From NCBI GenBank assembly GCA_021820525.1, contig JAKADM010000003.1:1-64000 (forward strand): a stretch of DNA of 64,000 nt, given 5' to 3'. Shown piece by piece: positions 63,275-64,000 of the stretch. The position numbers and the translations under genes were made by a program. Within the stretch, counting starts at the first letter, position 1. Each line of letters opens with the position of its first letter. Under the pieces are notes generated by a model. It saw nothing but the letters and a program-made list of their open reading frames with translations, ran no database searches and was not told the origin of the DNA. This DNA is from Thermoplasmata archaeon (GTDB lineage: Archaea > Thermoplasmatota > Thermoplasmata > Thermoplasmatales > Thermoplasmataceae).

Positions 63275-63604
63275 GATGGCATCATTTTGTATGGAGATAT
63301 ATTCGGTAATTGCCTCATCTATCTTTATAGTATCATATATAACATCTGTATCTATATTGCATATAATGTGGCCACCGGTAGAATTTCTGAATGAGAGATC
63401 ACGACCCTTGCCCTTCGAGTAATTTTATCTGAACAGTTTATCCACCAGGTCTTCTTTTTCAAGCCCTTTGAGGTAATCAAATGATCCATCAGAACTCATA
63501 TTATTGGAGACAACAATCACAAAGCCCTTATCTTTAAAGTATTGAAGACAACTTTCCATTGACTGTTTTATTGTGGATATTGAGTTGAAGTTTGTTATGC
63601 ATAC
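63275..63604 (-). pseudogene. Broken glycosyltransferase family 2 gene
   Basis: A GT2-like open frame with one internal TAA (63426-63428). Before it: VSNNMSSDGSFDYLKGLE; after it, in the same frame, NYSKGKGRDLSFRNSTGG and IICNIDTDVIYD. The start is missing, and a frameshift separates it from LSMHN further upstream. It is cut at its 3' side by the IS256 fragment. It is not similar enough by eye to the intact GT2 at 39.5 kb to call a recent copy. Confidence 0.65.
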
Positions 63605-64000
63605 TGAGAACCGCTACATGATCTTCCTGATAACCCCAGATTAGGGACATCATAATCATGTAAGATTCCATGCATCTAGAATCTTTTCCGTCAACTTCTT
63701 TTCCAGTTCACTGAATCACATTTGTTTCAATGGGCTTTTTTCGTGCCGGGATGTCATGGAGACAGTGGCAGAATAATGGCAACAGCCAGATATAAAATCA
63801 TCCCGGAATATTATGTATGCTGAAGATACCGGCATTGACTTTAGCACTATAGGCTGATGGCGGTATAAGGGTGGTTGACGGATCTTTTTCGGGTTCACAT
63901 CCTTTTCCTTTATTTTGTTATAGCCGAAAGTTTCTAACATTTTTTGCCTCTGTGGTCTACAGGCCGCCAGAACTGGCTCCAAGTTCAATGCTTTTAATGA
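63605..64000. other. Window end, no identifiable gene
   Basis: Only a 90-codon open frame on the minus strand (63716-63988) is seen; it has no recognisable motif and odd composition, and probably is another remnant. A CDS running past the window edge cannot be excluded. Confidence 0.4.

Noticed and set aside
63716-63988. 90-codon open frame at the window end
   Set aside because: No motif or similarity recognised; it lies in a decay zone and is more likely a chance frame or remnant.
1-64000. CRISPR array or cas genes
   Set aside because: No regularly spaced direct repeats of 24-40 bp and no Cas protein motifs were seen.

Overview
This 64-kb window is chromosomal DNA from an archaeon of the order Thermoplasmatales (thermoacidophilic, cell-wall-less Euryarchaeota). 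The evidence is a 16S rRNA gene that is not followed by tRNA-Ala, 23S or 5S genes but by secE-spt5, a complete Tricorn protease that aligns closely with the Thermoplasma acidophilum enzyme, a bacterial-type pantothenate kinase as known from Picrophilus, the archaeal GINS, XPD, NreA and XerA proteins, and moderately AT-rich DNA. The genus cannot be fixed from sequence reading alone; a Cuniculiplasma- or Ferroplasma-like organism fits. Many genes have an archaeal TATA-like element about 25-30 bp before the start codon and appear leaderless, whereas genes inside operons often carry GGTGA or GGAGG ribosome-binding sites matching the 16S 3' end seen at position 219.

Layout. 1-3.9 kb: 16S 3' end, secE-spt5-unknown-PUA operon, peroxiredoxin. 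3.9-6.5 kb (minus): HMG-CoA synthase, thiolase-like protein and DUF35 zinc/OB protein, the entry to mevalonate and archaeal lipids. 6.7-9.5 kb: small winged-helix protein, DUF373 membrane protein, MptE-like pterin pyrophosphokinase, ComB-like phosphatase. 9.5-12.2 kb: ribosomal L11, L1, L10, L12 stalk genes, ending in a hairpin terminator. 13-15.8 kb: glutamate formiminotransferase, cyclodeaminase-like protein and threonine dehydratase (amino-acid catabolism and folate C1). 15.8-17.9 kb (minus): DRG GTPase and pantothenate kinase. 18.3-26.7 kb: a Dpp/Opp peptide ABC transporter with its large binding protein. 26.7-29.7 kb: a convergent pair of related membrane proteins, one carrying ferredoxin-type clusters. 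29.8-31.8 kb (minus): arsR-arsC-arsB. 31.8-33.8 kb: two tRNA-Ser genes, a stress protein, a CoA-binding protein and the proteasome alpha subunit. 34-36.7 kb: NreA, TatD-like hydrolase, GINS. 36.8-43.2 kb: surface protein, RNase P RNA, glycosyltransferase, UbiB kinase and small unknowns. 43.4-50.3 kb: ribulose-phosphate epimerase, an oxidoreductase, Tricorn, XerA, prenyl diphosphate synthase. 50.3-58.1 kb: RNase HII, TPR-XPD, MBL hydrolase, GNAT, sugar nucleotidyltransferase, Kbl and AlaX. 58.6-62 kb: DUF4382 protein, membrane protein, acetamidase/formamidase, HtpX. 62-64 kb: a decay zone of broken transposases and a broken glycosyltransferase.

Together the genes describe a peptide-eating heterotroph. 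Peptides enter by Dpp, proteasome and Tricorn deal with intracellular protein, and threonine dehydratase, Kbl and the formimino enzymes consume amino acids. The most notable points for follow-up are: the thiolase-like protein of the mevalonate operon, in which the nucleophilic cysteine and other hallmark residues are replaced; the membrane iron-sulfur protein built from two copies of a module that also exists as the adjacent single-module protein; a pantothenate kinase whose homology runs about 40 codons upstream of the first canonical start codon; and a protein gene that ends inside a tRNA gene.
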